Shown: positions 54,073 to 63,919, counted from the first letter of the stretch. The stretch: 64,000 bases of DNA from JAKPUX01 sp035353815 (GCA_035353815.1 DAOQAG010000012.1:39968-103967), one strand, 5' to 3'. Notes: generated from the sequence alone by a model not told the origin. Translations and numbers: made by a program.

Positions 54073-55866
54073 ATGAAACGTATTTTGCCCCTTCTTCCGG
54101 TTCTTCTACTGCTGCCCCTGGTCGCTTGTCAATCGGGCCGGCCGCCGGCTGTGTCCGGGAATTTGAAAAAATGGCATACCATCACTCTGACCTTCACCGG
54201 TCCGAAGTGCAGCGAACAATCTGACCCCAACCCCTTTCTCGACTATCGTTTCGATGTCACCTTTCGCAAAGGCGACCATGCCTTTACCGTTCCCGGCTAT
54301 TTTGCCGGCGATGGCGATGCCGGAAACAGCTCCGCCGCGTCGGGCAACAAATGGCGCGTCCATTTCTGCCCGGACGAAGAGGGCGAATGGTCCTGGTACG
54401 CCACCTTCCGCAAAGGCAAGGAAGCGGCCCTCAGCTATGAGCCGGAATCCCTCCCCAAAGCGGGCTGGTTCGATACCGCTCAGGGTAAATTCATGGTTGA
54501 AGCGAGCGACAAAACCGGCCGGGATTTCCGCGGTAAGGGTCGCCTTGAATTCTACAATCAGCGCTACTGGCGCTGCGCCGAAAATGGAGAATATCTGCTT
54601 CGGATGGGCGCTGCCGATGACCGGTTTTTGGCCGCTGCTGATTTCGATGCGGTGCCGGCAAGCAGCGGTCCTGGCGATACACGCATCAATGGGGGGGAGG
54701 CCCATGTCCAGGACTGGCATCCGGGCGATCCGGTCTGGCATGGCGAGCGCGGCAAAGGAGCCATCGGCGCACTCAACTATCTCGCCGCCCAGGGGCTGAA
54801 CGGCCTCTCAGTCCTGACCCTGGATATGACCGGTGCCAACGGTCAGGTCTTTCCCTACACCGGGCGAGAGGAGCGGTTACGTTTCGATATCTCCCGGCTG
54901 GACCAATGGGAAATCGTGATGGAGCACGCCAACTCTCTGGGACTTGTACTGCAGCTGCGCACCCAGGAGGGGGCCAACCAGAGCCTCCTGGACGGGGGCA
55001 ACCTCGATACAACACGAAGGCTCTACTACCGCATTCTCATCGCCCGCTTCGCCCATCACCCCGGTTTGATCTGGGATCTGGGCGAGTCCACCAAGGCCGC
55101 CCCATCCCCGGAAAGCGCTGCTTCACGTCCACAGTCCGCGGATCAGCGCCTCGACATGGCCCAGTATTTCTATGAAACCGATCCCTATTTGCATCCCCTC
55201 CTCTTTCGCAACAGCGGTGAATTCAGCGAGTTGCTGACCACCGGCTCGAAATATACCGCCGCATTGCTGCGCGGTCCCAGTCGGGACCTGCATACCCTGG
55301 TGCTGCAGTACCACCATCTCGTCGACCGGCGCGGACTGGTCTGGGCGGTCTCGGCGCTGGCTACGTTGCCGGGTTCCACCGGGACAGCCCTCGCAAACGG
55401 TGCCGTAGACCAGTTGCGCCGGGAGGCGCTGTGGGGCCCGCTGATGGCCGGCGCCGCCGGGGTGGAATGGTATGCGGCGGCGGATGATGGTGGCACGGCT
55501 GCGCACCTCCGCGATTGGCGCCTCTTCGAGCCGCTCTGGCACGACAGCCGCAACGCCCTGAATTTTTTCCGCGGGCTGCCGTTCGTGGAAATGGAGAATT
55601 GCGACGATCTGATCAGTTCCGGTACGGGATACTGCCTGTGCAAACCCGGTGAGATCTACGCACTCTATTTGCCTAAAGGCGGGATGGTTCAACTGGATCT
55701 GCGCGGCGCGGCGGGACGGCTCGAAGAACGCTGGTTCGATCCGCGCACAGGCGATTTCACGGGCGAGACAGAATTTGTGCAGGGGGGAGGCAAGAAGGCC
55801 ATCGGGCCACCGGGAACACCAGGAAAGGATTGGGCCGTCTTGCTGCGCGCAGCGGCCGCATTGTGA
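54073..55866 (+). CDS. DUF5060-type glycosidase lipoprotein
   Basis: This is a 597-residue lipoprotein with lipobox 'PLVAC'. The N-terminal domain ('TLTFTGPKCSE', 'NPFLDYRFDVTF', 'PGYFAGDGDA') is DUF5060, usually fused to a DUF4038/GH-type barrel. The remainder has barrel features 'ALNYLAAQGLNGLSVLTLD' and 'HPGLIWDLGE' (candidate Glu). GGAG precedes the ATG at 54073. It may act on plant or host glycans at the periplasmic face. Its last codons are repeated downstream. Confidence 0.78.
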   Translation: MKRILPLLPVLLLLPLVACQSGRPPAVSGNLKKWHTITLTFTGPKCSEQSDPNPFLDYRFDVTFRKGDHAFTVPGYFAGDGDAGNSSAASGNKWRVHFCPDEEGEWSWYATFRKGKEAALSYEPESLPKAGWFDTAQGKFMVEASDKTGRDFRGKGRLEFYNQRYWRCAENGEYLLRMGAADDRFLAAADFDAVPASSGPGDTRINGGEAHVQDWHPGDPVWHGERGKGAIGALNYLAAQGLNGLSVLTLDMTGANGQVFPYTGREERLRFDISRLDQWEIVMEHANSLGLVLQLRTQEGANQSLLDGGNLDTTRRLYYRILIARFAHHPGLIWDLGESTKAAPSPESAASRPQSADQRLDMAQYFYETDPYLHPLLFRNSGEFSELLTTGSKYTAALLRGPSRDLHTLVLQYHHLVDRRGLVWAVSALATLPGSTGTALANGAVDQLRREALWGPLMAGAAGVEWYAAADDGGTAAHLRDWRLFEPLWHDSRNALNFFRGLPFVEMENCDDLISSGTGYCLCKPGEIYALYLPKGGMVQLDLRGAAGRLEERWFDPRTGDFTGETEFVQGGGKKAIGPPGTPGKDWAVLLRAAAAL

Positions 55867-56017
55867 TTCACAGCTGTGATTGTTCGAATAGTAGCGATAG
55901 GAATTTTTTGAATTCTGCGTGCGGCGGCGGCATTGTGATTCACAGCTGTGATTGTTCGAATAGTAGCGATAGGAATTTTTTGATTTCTGCGCGCGGCAGC
56001 GGCCGCGCTGTGAATCA
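55838..56017. repeat. 72-bp tandem repeat carrying the upstream stop codon
   Basis: The last codons and TGA (55864) of the glycosidase gene recur at 55936 and, diverged, at 56011. 55860-55931 and 55932-56003 match at 69 of 72 positions. The unit includes the palindrome CACAGCTGTG and an AT-rich GAATT(T)n segment. The third copy runs into the 3' end of the convergent rmuC gene, whose stop lies within it. Confidence 0.88.
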
Positions 56018-57238
56018 AGGCGGCGTTTCTCTCTCTTCCTCCATCTGCGCCGCCGGGGGCAGCGCAGCAGCGGCGACATCTCGGCCGCGCAGGCTCTCTA
56101 TTTTTTGCAGCGGCGCCTCCAGCATCCGCCGCCGTGTCGTCACCAGCGCTTCGTAATCGGCCTGGGCAGCATGGAGACTCTTGCCCAGGCCTTCCATCCT
56201 TTTGACAAACTCTTCCCACTGTTTGCGAAACGTCCCGAGCAGCTGCAAAATTTCAAGAGAGGTTTTTTCGAGGGCAAAATTGTCGATCGACTGCCGCACC
56301 ACCGCCAGGACAGCAAAAAGGGTCATAGGCGAGCAGACAATCACATGCTGTTTTAGCCCCTCATCGAAAATGCTTTGGTCCTGCTCCTGGATGAAGCCAT
56401 AGATCTGTTCATTGGGGATGAAGAGCAGGACATAGTCGAGGGTATGATCCTCGCTGTTGATATACTCCCGGGTTGTGATCTCCTTGATACGCAGCTTGAC
56501 GTCACGGAGAAAGTCGGCCTTGTGGCGCGCCTTTTCTATTTCGGTGGCGGCATCCAGATAGCGCATATAATTGTCGAGAGGAAACTTGACATCCATATGC
56601 AGCAGCAAATTCTGCGGCAGATGGAAGGTAAAGTCGGGGCGGGTGCGGCCTGATCCGGCGGTCTTCTGCTTGCTGTAATTGATGTTTTCAATGAATCCGG
56701 CCATGCGCAGCACGTCCTCTGCCATGCGTTCACCCCACTGGCCGCGGGTCTTGCTGTTCACCAGAGCCTCGCGCAAGGTGGTGGTGGCGTGCATCAGGGC
56801 GGTGGTCTGGGCCGTCGATGCCTGCAGCTGCTGCGCCAGCTCGCCGAATTTTTCCGCGCGGTCCTTCTCCAGACTCTGCATCAGCACCCCGATTTGCTCG
56901 AGCGCGCCGCTCATTTGCAGCAACTGGCGGTCGATGAGCTGCTTTTTCTCCTCAAGCGCCTGGCTGGTGTATTCCCGCTCGCTCCCAAGCCGCGCCTGCG
57001 CCAGCTTGATGAATTCGTTGGAGGAACGTGAAAGCGCCTCAAGTGAAAGGGTGCCAAAAGCGCCTTTCATCTGGTCATAGACGGCCTGCATACGGGCGGC
57101 ATTCTGGCTCTCGCTGGCGCGATAAACCTCTTCGGCCAGCTCGCGCGCACTGCGCAGACGCCAGCTTTTTACCAGAAAGGTCAGCAGAAAGCCCAGAATC
57201 AGGCCGATGGTCAGCGTGGACCAGGCGAGGGGAGTCAT
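56015..57238 (-). CDS. rmuC: DNA recombination protein RmuC
   Basis: This is a 407-residue RmuC-family protein: one N-terminal membrane helix, a coiled coil (about 30-165, rich in Glu, Gln and Leu), and a nuclease-like domain with 'RGQWGERMAEDVLRMAG', 'RPDFTFHLP' and 'LHMDVKFPLDNYMR'. It is implicated in limiting DNA rearrangements such as inversions at short repeats. AAGGAG lies just before the ATG at 57238. It is convergent with the glycosidase gene, and its end is part of a tandem repeat. Confidence 0.92.
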   Translation of the reverse strand: MTPLAWSTLTIGLILGFLLTFLVKSWRLRSARELAEEVYRASESQNAARMQAVYDQMKGAFGTLSLEALSRSSNEFIKLAQARLGSEREYTSQALEEKKQLIDRQLLQMSGALEQIGVLMQSLEKDRAEKFGELAQQLQASTAQTTALMHATTTLREALVNSKTRGQWGERMAEDVLRMAGFIENINYSKQKTAGSGRTRPDFTFHLPQNLLLHMDVKFPLDNYMRYLDAATEIEKARHKADFLRDVKLRIKEITTREYINSEDHTLDYVLLFIPNEQIYGFIQEQDQSIFDEGLKQHVIVCSPMTLFAVLAVVRQSIDNFALEKTSLEILQLLGTFRKQWEEFVKRMEGLGKSLHAAQADYEALVTTRRRMLEAPLQKIESLRGRDVAAAALPPAAQMEEERETPP

Positions 57239-57292
57239 TTTTCTCCTTTGCGGTGTTTAACCCTCAGGACGAGGGAGGGGGGTACGAAGGGT

Positions 57293-57380
57293 TCTCACTG
57301 CACCCGCAGCAGCTTGGGAATGGATCCGCACCGTGTCCATTCAGGATCCGGTGGACCCGGTCTCACTGTACCCGCAGCAG
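57293..57380. repeat. 68-bp duplication of the end of the rlmI-like gene
   Basis: TCTCACTG(C/T)ACCCGCAGCAG occurs at 57293-57312 and 57361-57380 with one mismatch. On the minus strand the copy reads the last codons of the methyltransferase gene (LLRVQ) plus TGA, repeated 68 bp after the real stop. The rest of 57239-57362 is non-coding. Confidence 0.75.
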
Positions 57381-58544
57381 TAGACCCTTGAGATAGCGTC
57401 CCTCTTCATGCGCCAGCAGCACAGGATGGTCGCCGCCAGGGGCCAGTTCGCGCACCAGCTGCACACTGCGGCCGGCGTCGGCCGCGGCAGCGAGAACCAG
57501 CCGGGTGAAGAGGGTTTTGTCGATATGGTTGGAGCAGGAGAAGGTGGCCAGCAAGCCGCCCGGCTCGAGCCGCTTGATCGCCTGCAGGTTGATCTCCTTA
57601 TAGCCGCGGCTGGCGCGCTGAACATCTTTTTGCGATTTGGCGAAAGCCGGAGGATCGAGCACGATCAGATCGAAGAGCTCCTTGCCGGAGCGCAGATAAT
57701 CAAAGACATCCGCGGTGATGACCGGATGATGCTCGGGATCAAAACGGTTGAGCAGCAGATTGGCCCGGCACATGCCGCACGCGTGTGCCGAGAGTTCCAC
57801 CGAGGTGACCTTGAGCGCTCCTCCGCGGACTGCATACAGGGAGAATCCGCCGCTGTAGGCGAAACAGTTCAGCACCCGGTAATTGCGGCTGATGCTCTCC
57901 ACCAGACTCCGGTTGTCGCGCTGATCGATGAAAAAGCCGGTCTTCTGGCCTTCGATCAGATCCACCTGAAAGCGCAGACCGTTCTCCCTGATTTCGAGCT
58001 GTTGCGGTGGAGGCTCACCCCAGAGCATCCCGGAGCGCGTGTCCAGGCCCTCGCGCTGCCGTGCCCGGCCTTCACTGCGCTCATAGATCCCGGCGGGTGC
58101 CATTTCGACGATGAGCAGCTCACAAAGGGTTTCACGCAGCCGGTCCAGCAGCAGCGTCGCGATGGAGATCACCAGAAAATCGCCATAGCGATCGACGACC
58201 AGGCCCGGCAGACCGTCCCCTTCCGCATTGATCATCCGCATCGCGGTGGTCTCCGGCGGCTGGAGATGTTTACGCAAAGCCACGGCCTTATGGATGCGAT
58301 CGCGCCAAAAGGCGGTGTCGATCTCTCTATTTGGATCCAGGCTGATGATGCGTACCGCAATGTCGCTGCTATGATTATAGGCCCCCTGGGCGAACGGGGT
58401 GCCGTCTGCCCGGCAGATGGGCACGATCCCCCCGTTGCGGGGTTTGCCCTCGATGCGGGCGATGGCACCGGAAAAGAGCCAGGGATGCCCACGCAGGATC
58501 ACATGCTCTTTCCCCGGCTTCAGGACGATGGATGCTGCTGTCAT
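57363..58544 (-). CDS. rlmI: RlmI-type 23S rRNA (cytosine-5-)-methyltransferase
   Basis: This 393-residue SAM-dependent methyltransferase matches RlmI/RlmK: N-terminal PUA-like domain ('VILRGHPWLFSGAI'), central EEHEE domain, and Rossmann domain with 'VLNCFAYSGGFSLYAV', 'ADVFDYL' and 'LIVLDPPAFAKSQ', then 'LLATFSCSNHID'. It would methylate a cytosine in 23S rRNA. ATG 58544 has GAGG upstream and gives family length; in-frame starts at 58568 and 58622 lack a site. Orthology to RlmI within the larger family is probable. Confidence 0.87.
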   Translation of the reverse strand: MTAASIVLKPGKEHVILRGHPWLFSGAIARIEGKPRNGGIVPICRADGTPFAQGAYNHSSDIAVRIISLDPNREIDTAFWRDRIHKAVALRKHLQPPETTAMRMINAEGDGLPGLVVDRYGDFLVISIATLLLDRLRETLCELLIVEMAPAGIYERSEGRARQREGLDTRSGMLWGEPPPQQLEIRENGLRFQVDLIEGQKTGFFIDQRDNRSLVESISRNYRVLNCFAYSGGFSLYAVRGGALKVTSVELSAHACGMCRANLLLNRFDPEHHPVITADVFDYLRSGKELFDLIVLDPPAFAKSQKDVQRASRGYKEINLQAIKRLEPGGLLATFSCSNHIDKTLFTRLVLAAAADAGRSVQLVRELAPGGDHPVLLAHEEGRYLKGLLLRVQ

Positions 58545-58683
58545 AGGGCTGCCTCGAAAAGTTGCCATGAGGAGGAAATGAAACCGAAACGCGCCGCACC
58601 GAGTTAAATAGACCGGTGCCAAGCCGATGCAATGTAACCAATTCGAAGATTAAAAGCAAGCATCGCCGGGTTCGTAAAATCAT

Positions 58684-58712
58684 TTGGATAACAAAGGGCG
58701 ATTTTGTAAATT
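58684..58712 (+). promoter_or_regulatory. Candidate promoter for the beta-barrel gene
   Basis: TTGGAT (58684-58689) and TAAATT (58707-58712) are spaced 17 bp apart, about 70 bp before the start at 58783, in an AT-rich part of the divergent gap 58545-58782. No other feature is visible in that gap. Confidence 0.5.
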
Positions 58713-58782
58713 GCTGCAGTCAGCGCCGGGGAGTACGATGCCTGACGAGCATTGGAGTCGATCTCAAGCCTGTGGAGTTCCT

Positions 58783-59418
58783 ATGCGAAAAATGGTTCTT
58801 TTGCTCTTTCTGTTTCTGTGGTCCGGGATGGCTGGTGCGCAAATGCAATCCGAAAAGTGGGGACTGGGCGCCCACCTGCTGGTCTCGCTGCCGCAGCAGG
58901 GATTTGACAATCTCTCCCGGGACGGCGAGGGGATCGGCGGCAAAGCCTTTTACCGTCTCACGCCCCATTTTGCCCTGCGCAGTGATCTGGGCTATCTCTC
59001 CTACGGCGAGCGCCGCAATAGTGAAATGTCCTCAAACGGTTATTATTTCGTCACCCGCCGCAATGAATCCTTTCAGATCTCCCTCGGGCCGCAATTGACC
59101 TATGCCATCAGCCGGGTCACGCCTTACCTGGCCGCTCTGGGCGGCTTTTATTACTACCACACAGTGACCAGCTATGAGGATTATTACAGCTATTACTATG
59201 ACTACTATCCCTACTCCAATTCCAGCAATGGCCAGAGCAAGTTGGGATGGAACCTGTCGACGGGCGTTCTCATCGATCTCGGTATCGGCGTGAATCTCGA
59301 TTTCGGTTTCAAACTGCAAAATATTCCCAAGGTGGTGACCGTACAGGAGAAGGTATCGACCAAAGAGACGGGCATCGATTACATGGTCAGTCTGGGAGCG
59401 GTTTTCTTTCGCAACTGA
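58783..59418 (+). CDS. Small outer-membrane beta-barrel protein
   Basis: This is a 211-residue protein with a signal peptide (MRKMVLLLFLFLWSGMAGAQ) and alternating hydrophobic strands rich in Tyr, Gly and Phe, ending in 'GAVFFRN'. A Tyr/Ser-rich loop ('YEDYYSYYYDYYPYSNSS') interrupts the barrel. It looks like an OmpA-/OmpW-like eight-stranded porin-type barrel. GGAG precedes the ATG. No specific function is assigned. Confidence 0.75.
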   Translation: MRKMVLLLFLFLWSGMAGAQMQSEKWGLGAHLLVSLPQQGFDNLSRDGEGIGGKAFYRLTPHFALRSDLGYLSYGERRNSEMSSNGYYFVTRRNESFQISLGPQLTYAISRVTPYLAALGGFYYYHTVTSYEDYYSYYYDYYPYSNSSNGQSKLGWNLSTGVLIDLGIGVNLDFGFKLQNIPKVVTVQEKVSTKETGIDYMVSLGAVFFRN

Positions 59419-59483
59419 TCCGTCGCAATCAGGGTAACACAAACGCACACCATTCGATTCCAAAGCATGAGGCTGGCCTGGTT

Positions 59484-61718
59484 ATGAAGCAGCAGAATGG
59501 CACGAGCAGCGTCACCGCAGAACAGGTCCATCACATCGCCCGCAATCTTTACCATGATCCCTTTACCATTCTCGGCCCGCATCAGGTGGAGGTCGATGGG
59601 CAAAATGTCTGGGTGATTCGCGCCTGGCTTCCGGACGCCCGCAGCGCGTATGTGCGTGATCCGCAGAGCCGGGTGGAGTATCCGATGCAAAGCGTTCACG
59701 ATCCCCATTTTTTTGAGGTGTTTCTGCCGGATTGGACCGCACTGCATGCGTATCAGTTGCACGTCATTGCCGAAAACGGTCACGAACGCTATGTCCATGA
59801 CCCCTATTTCTTTCTGCCGCAAATGGGGGAGATGGATCTGTATCTTTTTGGCATGGGCGATCATCACAAGATCTATGAAAAGATGGGCGCCCATCCCACC
59901 GTGCTCAATGATGTCTCCGGCGTCTATTTTGCCGTCTGGGCCCCCAACGCCCGCAATGTCAGCATCGTCGGCAATTTTAACCAATGGCACGGCGGCAAGC
60001 ATCAAATGCGCGTCCTGGGCAGCTCGGGCATCTGGGAGCTCTTTATACCGGATATCGCCGCCGGTGAAGTCTATAAATACGAGGTCAAGGACCAGAACGG
60101 CAATATCTACCTCAAGGCCGATCCCTATGGATTCCAGCATGAACAGCGTCCCAAGACGGCCTCGGTTGTCGCCGACATCAGCAGCTTTGAATGGCACGAT
60201 CAGGAATGGCTGGAAAACCGCCGCCAGAAGGATGTGCTCAAGCAGCCGGTCTCCATCTATGAGGTCCATCTCGGTTCCTGGCGGCGCCATGTCGAGGAAG
60301 GCTACAGTTTCCTGACCTATCGCGAGCTGGCACAGCAGCTGGCGGAATACTGCAAGGATATGGGCTATACCCACATCGAGCTGCTGCCGGTCGCCGAGCA
60401 CCCCCTCGACGCCTCCTGGGGCTACCAGGTTACCGGCTATTTCGCGCCGACCTCGCGCTTTGGCACTCCGGCGGATTTCCAGTATATGGTCGATTACCTG
60501 CACCAGCAAGGCATCGGCGTCATTGTCGATTGGGTGCCGGCCCATTTCCCCCGAGATGCACATGGCCTGGCCTTTTTCGATGGGACCCGCTTGTACGAAC
60601 ATGCGGATCCGCGCCTGGGCGAACACAAGGATTGGGGCACTCTCATCTTCAATTTCGGCCGTAACGAGGTGCGCAATTTCCTCCTGGCCAACGCCCTGTT
60701 CTGGTTCGACAAGTACCACATCGATGGCATCCGCGTTGACGCCGTGGCCTCCATGCTCTATCTCGATTATTCCCGCAAGGCGGGGGAGTGGATCCCCAAC
60801 GCCTTCGGCGGTCGCGAAAATCTCGAGGCGATCGATTTCCTTAAAAAACTCAACGAAACCCTCTTCTCCTATTTCCCCGGCATCATGTCCATCGCTGAAG
60901 AATCCACCGCCTGGCCAGGCGTTTCGCGCCCGACCTATCTCGGCGGCCTCGGCTTTAACCTGAAGTGGAACATGGGCTGGATGAATGATTTTCTCACCTA
61001 CTTTTCCAAAGAGCCCATCCATCGCAAATATCACCACAACATGATCACCTTTGCGCTGCTCTATGCCTTTCACGAAAATTTCGTCCTCGTGCTCAGTCAC
61101 GATGAGGTTGTGCATGGCAAACGCTCCCTCCTGGATAAAATGCCCGGCGATTTCTGGCAGCGCTTCGCAAACCTGCGCACCCTCCTCGCCTTTATGATGG
61201 GCCATCCGGGCAAAAAACTCCTCTTCATGGGCTCCGATTTCGGCCAGTGGCAGGAATGGTCAGAAAGCCGCAGCCTGGATTGGCATCTGCTGCAATACGA
61301 GCCGCATCAGAAATTCCAGGCGATGGTCCGCGACCTCAACCACCTCTATTCCCGGGAACCTGCCTTGCATCAGGTCGATTTCGATCCCGCTGGATTTGAA
61401 TGGATCGATTTCCAGGACTCGGACAACAGCATCATCACCTTCATGCGCAAGACCGATCGCCCCGAAGATACCCTGGTTTTCGTCTGCAACTTTACGCCGG
61501 TCTACCGTGAAGCCTATCGCATCGGTGTCCCCTGGCATGGTTTTTATCGTGAAATTTTCAATTCCGATTCGGCGGACTATTGGGGCACGAACAAGGGCAA
61601 TTACGGCGGCCTCCATACCGAAGAGATCCCCTTTCACGGCCGTCCCTGCTCGGTCAATCTGGTGCTGCCCCCGCTCGCCACGGTCATTTTCAAACCCGAA
61701 CTCACTCCCAGAGGATAA
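59484..61718 (+). CDS. glgB: 1,4-alpha-glucan branching enzyme
   Basis: This 744-residue GH13 enzyme has the complete GlgB layout: N1 domain, CBM48 ('VYFAVWAPNARNVSIVGNFN'), catalytic barrel and C-terminal beta domain. Nucleophile is D419 ('GIRVDAVASMLYLDY'), acid/base E472 ('SIAEESTAWP') and third acid D540 ('LSHDEVVHGK'). It introduces alpha-1,6 branches into glycogen. No other glycogen gene is in the window. ATG 59484 is chosen on family length; its ribosome site is poor (GGCTGG). Confidence 0.95.
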   Translation: MKQQNGTSSVTAEQVHHIARNLYHDPFTILGPHQVEVDGQNVWVIRAWLPDARSAYVRDPQSRVEYPMQSVHDPHFFEVFLPDWTALHAYQLHVIAENGHERYVHDPYFFLPQMGEMDLYLFGMGDHHKIYEKMGAHPTVLNDVSGVYFAVWAPNARNVSIVGNFNQWHGGKHQMRVLGSSGIWELFIPDIAAGEVYKYEVKDQNGNIYLKADPYGFQHEQRPKTASVVADISSFEWHDQEWLENRRQKDVLKQPVSIYEVHLGSWRRHVEEGYSFLTYRELAQQLAEYCKDMGYTHIELLPVAEHPLDASWGYQVTGYFAPTSRFGTPADFQYMVDYLHQQGIGVIVDWVPAHFPRDAHGLAFFDGTRLYEHADPRLGEHKDWGTLIFNFGRNEVRNFLLANALFWFDKYHIDGIRVDAVASMLYLDYSRKAGEWIPNAFGGRENLEAIDFLKKLNETLFSYFPGIMSIAEESTAWPGVSRPTYLGGLGFNLKWNMGWMNDFLTYFSKEPIHRKYHHNMITFALLYAFHENFVLVLSHDEVVHGKRSLLDKMPGDFWQRFANLRTLLAFMMGHPGKKLLFMGSDFGQWQEWSESRSLDWHLLQYEPHQKFQAMVRDLNHLYSREPALHQVDFDPAGFEWIDFQDSDNSIITFMRKTDRPEDTLVFVCNFTPVYREAYRIGVPWHGFYREIFNSDSADYWGTNKGNYGGLHTEEIPFHGRPCSVNLVLPPLATVIFKPELTPRG

Positions 61719-61723
61719 TCGCC

Positions 61724-63919
61724 ATGCGCCTGTTCCGCCTGTCGCTTTACGCCCTCTTGCTGTTCCTCCCCCTGGCCCTGTATGGCCAGATTCCAGGGTA
61801 CGGGACGGATATCGACAACCGGGTCGCGGAGCTCCTCGGCCGCATGACCCTGGAGGAGAAAATCGGCCAGCTGCAGCAGTACAACGGCAGTCTCGACGAC
61901 ACCTTTTTGCAAATGGCGAAAAAGGGCGCGGCGGGTTCGTTCCTCAATGTCCGCGGCGCAACCCAGACCAATACCCTGCAAAAGCTGGCCGTGGAAAACT
62001 CCCGACTCGGGATCCCTATCCTCTTTGGGCTCGATGTCATCCACGGATATCAAACCATCTTTCCAATCCCCCTCGCTGAAGCTGCCAGCTGGGATCCCGA
62101 GCTGGCGGAGCAGACCGCCGCTGTCGCCGCCTGCGAGGCCCGCGCCGCGGGTGTTCATTGGACGTTCGCTCCCATGGTAGATATCGCCCGGGATCCGCGC
62201 TGGGGCCGGATCGCTGAAGGAGCCGGCGAAGATCCCTTCCTTGGCCGCCAAATGGCCATCGCCCGCGTCCATGGCTTCCAGGGTAGCAACCTTGCCGCTC
62301 CGGACCGCATCGCCGCCTGCCTGAAACACTACGTCGGCTATGGCGCCGCAGAGGGCGGACGCGATTATAATACCACGGATATTTCCGAACCCACCCTGCG
62401 AAATATCTACCTGCCGCCTTTTGCAGCGGGTGTGCACGCAGGAGCCGCTACCCTGATGAGCGCCTTTAATGACCTCAACGGCACGCCGGCTTCGGCCAAT
62501 CCCTTCACGCTTGACTGCATCCTCCGCCAGGAGTGGGGGTTCCGGGGATTTGTCGTCAGCGACTGGAATTCGATCGGCGAGCTCATCCCCCATGGTGTCG
62601 CCTCTGACTGCGCCGAGGCCGCGCTCAAAGGCCTCAACGCCGGTGTCGATATGGACATGGAGAGCCACTGCTATCAGCAGAGCCTCCTGCACCTGGCCGA
62701 AACCGGCCAGCTGCGGCTGGAGGTGATCGATGAAGCCGTACGCCGCATCCTGCGCATCAAAATGCTCCTCGGACTCTTCGAGCATCCCTACGCCGATCCC
62801 CAACGCGAAAAAGAGGCCATGCTCGCCCCGGCACACCTCGAGGTGGCGCTGAAAATGGCGCGCGAGTCGATCGTCCTGCTCAAGAATGAGCGGAATCTGC
62901 TGCCCCTCGACAAAAAGATCGGTACGGTGGCGGTCATCGGACCTTTGGCCGGCGCCAAAGCCGATCTGCTCGGCACCTGGCGCTGCGAGGGCGACTCCAG
63001 CCGTGTCGTGACGGTACTGGAGGGCATTCGCCGCTCTCTGGGGCCCCAGGTCCGGATCATCTCAGCCGCCGGCTGCGATATCGAGAGCACGCGCCGCTCC
63101 GGCCTTGCCGCCGCGGTAACGGCGGCCCGGCAGGCGGATGTGATCATCGCCGCCGTCGGCGAGAGCGCCGCGATGAGCGGCGAAGCCGGCAGCCGCGGTC
63201 AGCTCGGTCTGCCGGGTGTGCAGGAAGAACTGCTCCGGGCGTTGGCCGCGACGCACAAACCCGTTATCGCCGTGCTCCTGGCTGGACGGCCGCTGACGAT
63301 TCCCTGGATAGCCGAGACTCTCCCGGGCGTTGTGATGGCCTGGCATGGCGGCACCCAGTCCGGACAGGCGATCGCCGATGTGCTCTTCGGCGAATACAAT
63401 CCATCAGGACGTCTCCCGGTAAGCTGGCCGCGCGCGGTCGGCCAACTTCCGCTGTACTATAACTGCAAGGCCACCGGACGACCGACCGCTGATACCAAAT
63501 TCACCAGCCGCTATATCGATATCCCTGCAACGCCGCAGTATCCCTTTGGCTATGGCCTGAGTTATACCCGTTTCGATTATGCCAACCTTCAGCTTGATAA
63601 AAAGGAAATCGGGCCGGCGGCCATGCTCCAGGCCAGCATTGAGGTCAGGAACAGCGGCAGCAGGGCGGGGGACGAGGTGGTGCAATTGTATGTCCACGAT
63701 CTGGTCGGCAGCAGCACCCGTCCCGTCCGCGAACTGAAGGGATTCCGGCGGATCCATTTGCGGCCGGGCGAGTCTGCTACGCTCCATTTCACCCTGGGAC
63801 CCGATGAGTTGGGCTTTTATAACGCCGAGAACCGCTATGTCGTCGAACCCGGACGCTTTCAGCTCTGGATCGGCCCCAATTGTCAGGAAGGCTTGCAGGG
63901 CGAATTTGCCGTTCGTTGA
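61724..63919 (+). CDS. bglX: GH3 beta-glucosidase, BglX-type, exported
   Basis: This is a 731-residue GH3 enzyme with a signal peptide (ending near 'LALYGQ'), N-terminal barrel, C-terminal alpha/beta domain and fibronectin-III-like end ('GDEVVQLYVHDLVGSSTRP'). The nucleophile is D280 in 'GFVVSDWNSIG'. It would cleave glucose or xylose from beta-linked oligosaccharides in the periplasm. GAGG lies upstream; it starts 5 bp after glgB and ends before a terminator. Assignment to bglX itself, within GH3, is likely but not certain. Confidence 0.93.
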   Translation: MRLFRLSLYALLLFLPLALYGQIPGYGTDIDNRVAELLGRMTLEEKIGQLQQYNGSLDDTFLQMAKKGAAGSFLNVRGATQTNTLQKLAVENSRLGIPILFGLDVIHGYQTIFPIPLAEAASWDPELAEQTAAVAACEARAAGVHWTFAPMVDIARDPRWGRIAEGAGEDPFLGRQMAIARVHGFQGSNLAAPDRIAACLKHYVGYGAAEGGRDYNTTDISEPTLRNIYLPPFAAGVHAGAATLMSAFNDLNGTPASANPFTLDCILRQEWGFRGFVVSDWNSIGELIPHGVASDCAEAALKGLNAGVDMDMESHCYQQSLLHLAETGQLRLEVIDEAVRRILRIKMLLGLFEHPYADPQREKEAMLAPAHLEVALKMARESIVLLKNERNLLPLDKKIGTVAVIGPLAGAKADLLGTWRCEGDSSRVVTVLEGIRRSLGPQVRIISAAGCDIESTRRSGLAAAVTAARQADVIIAAVGESAAMSGEAGSRGQLGLPGVQEELLRALAATHKPVIAVLLAGRPLTIPWIAETLPGVVMAWHGGTQSGQAIADVLFGEYNPSGRLPVSWPRAVGQLPLYYNCKATGRPTADTKFTSRYIDIPATPQYPFGYGLSYTRFDYANLQLDKKEIGPAAMLQASIEVRNSGSRAGDEVVQLYVHDLVGSSTRPVRELKGFRRIHLRPGESATLHFTLGPDELGFYNAENRYVVEPGRFQLWIGPNCQEGLQGEFAVR

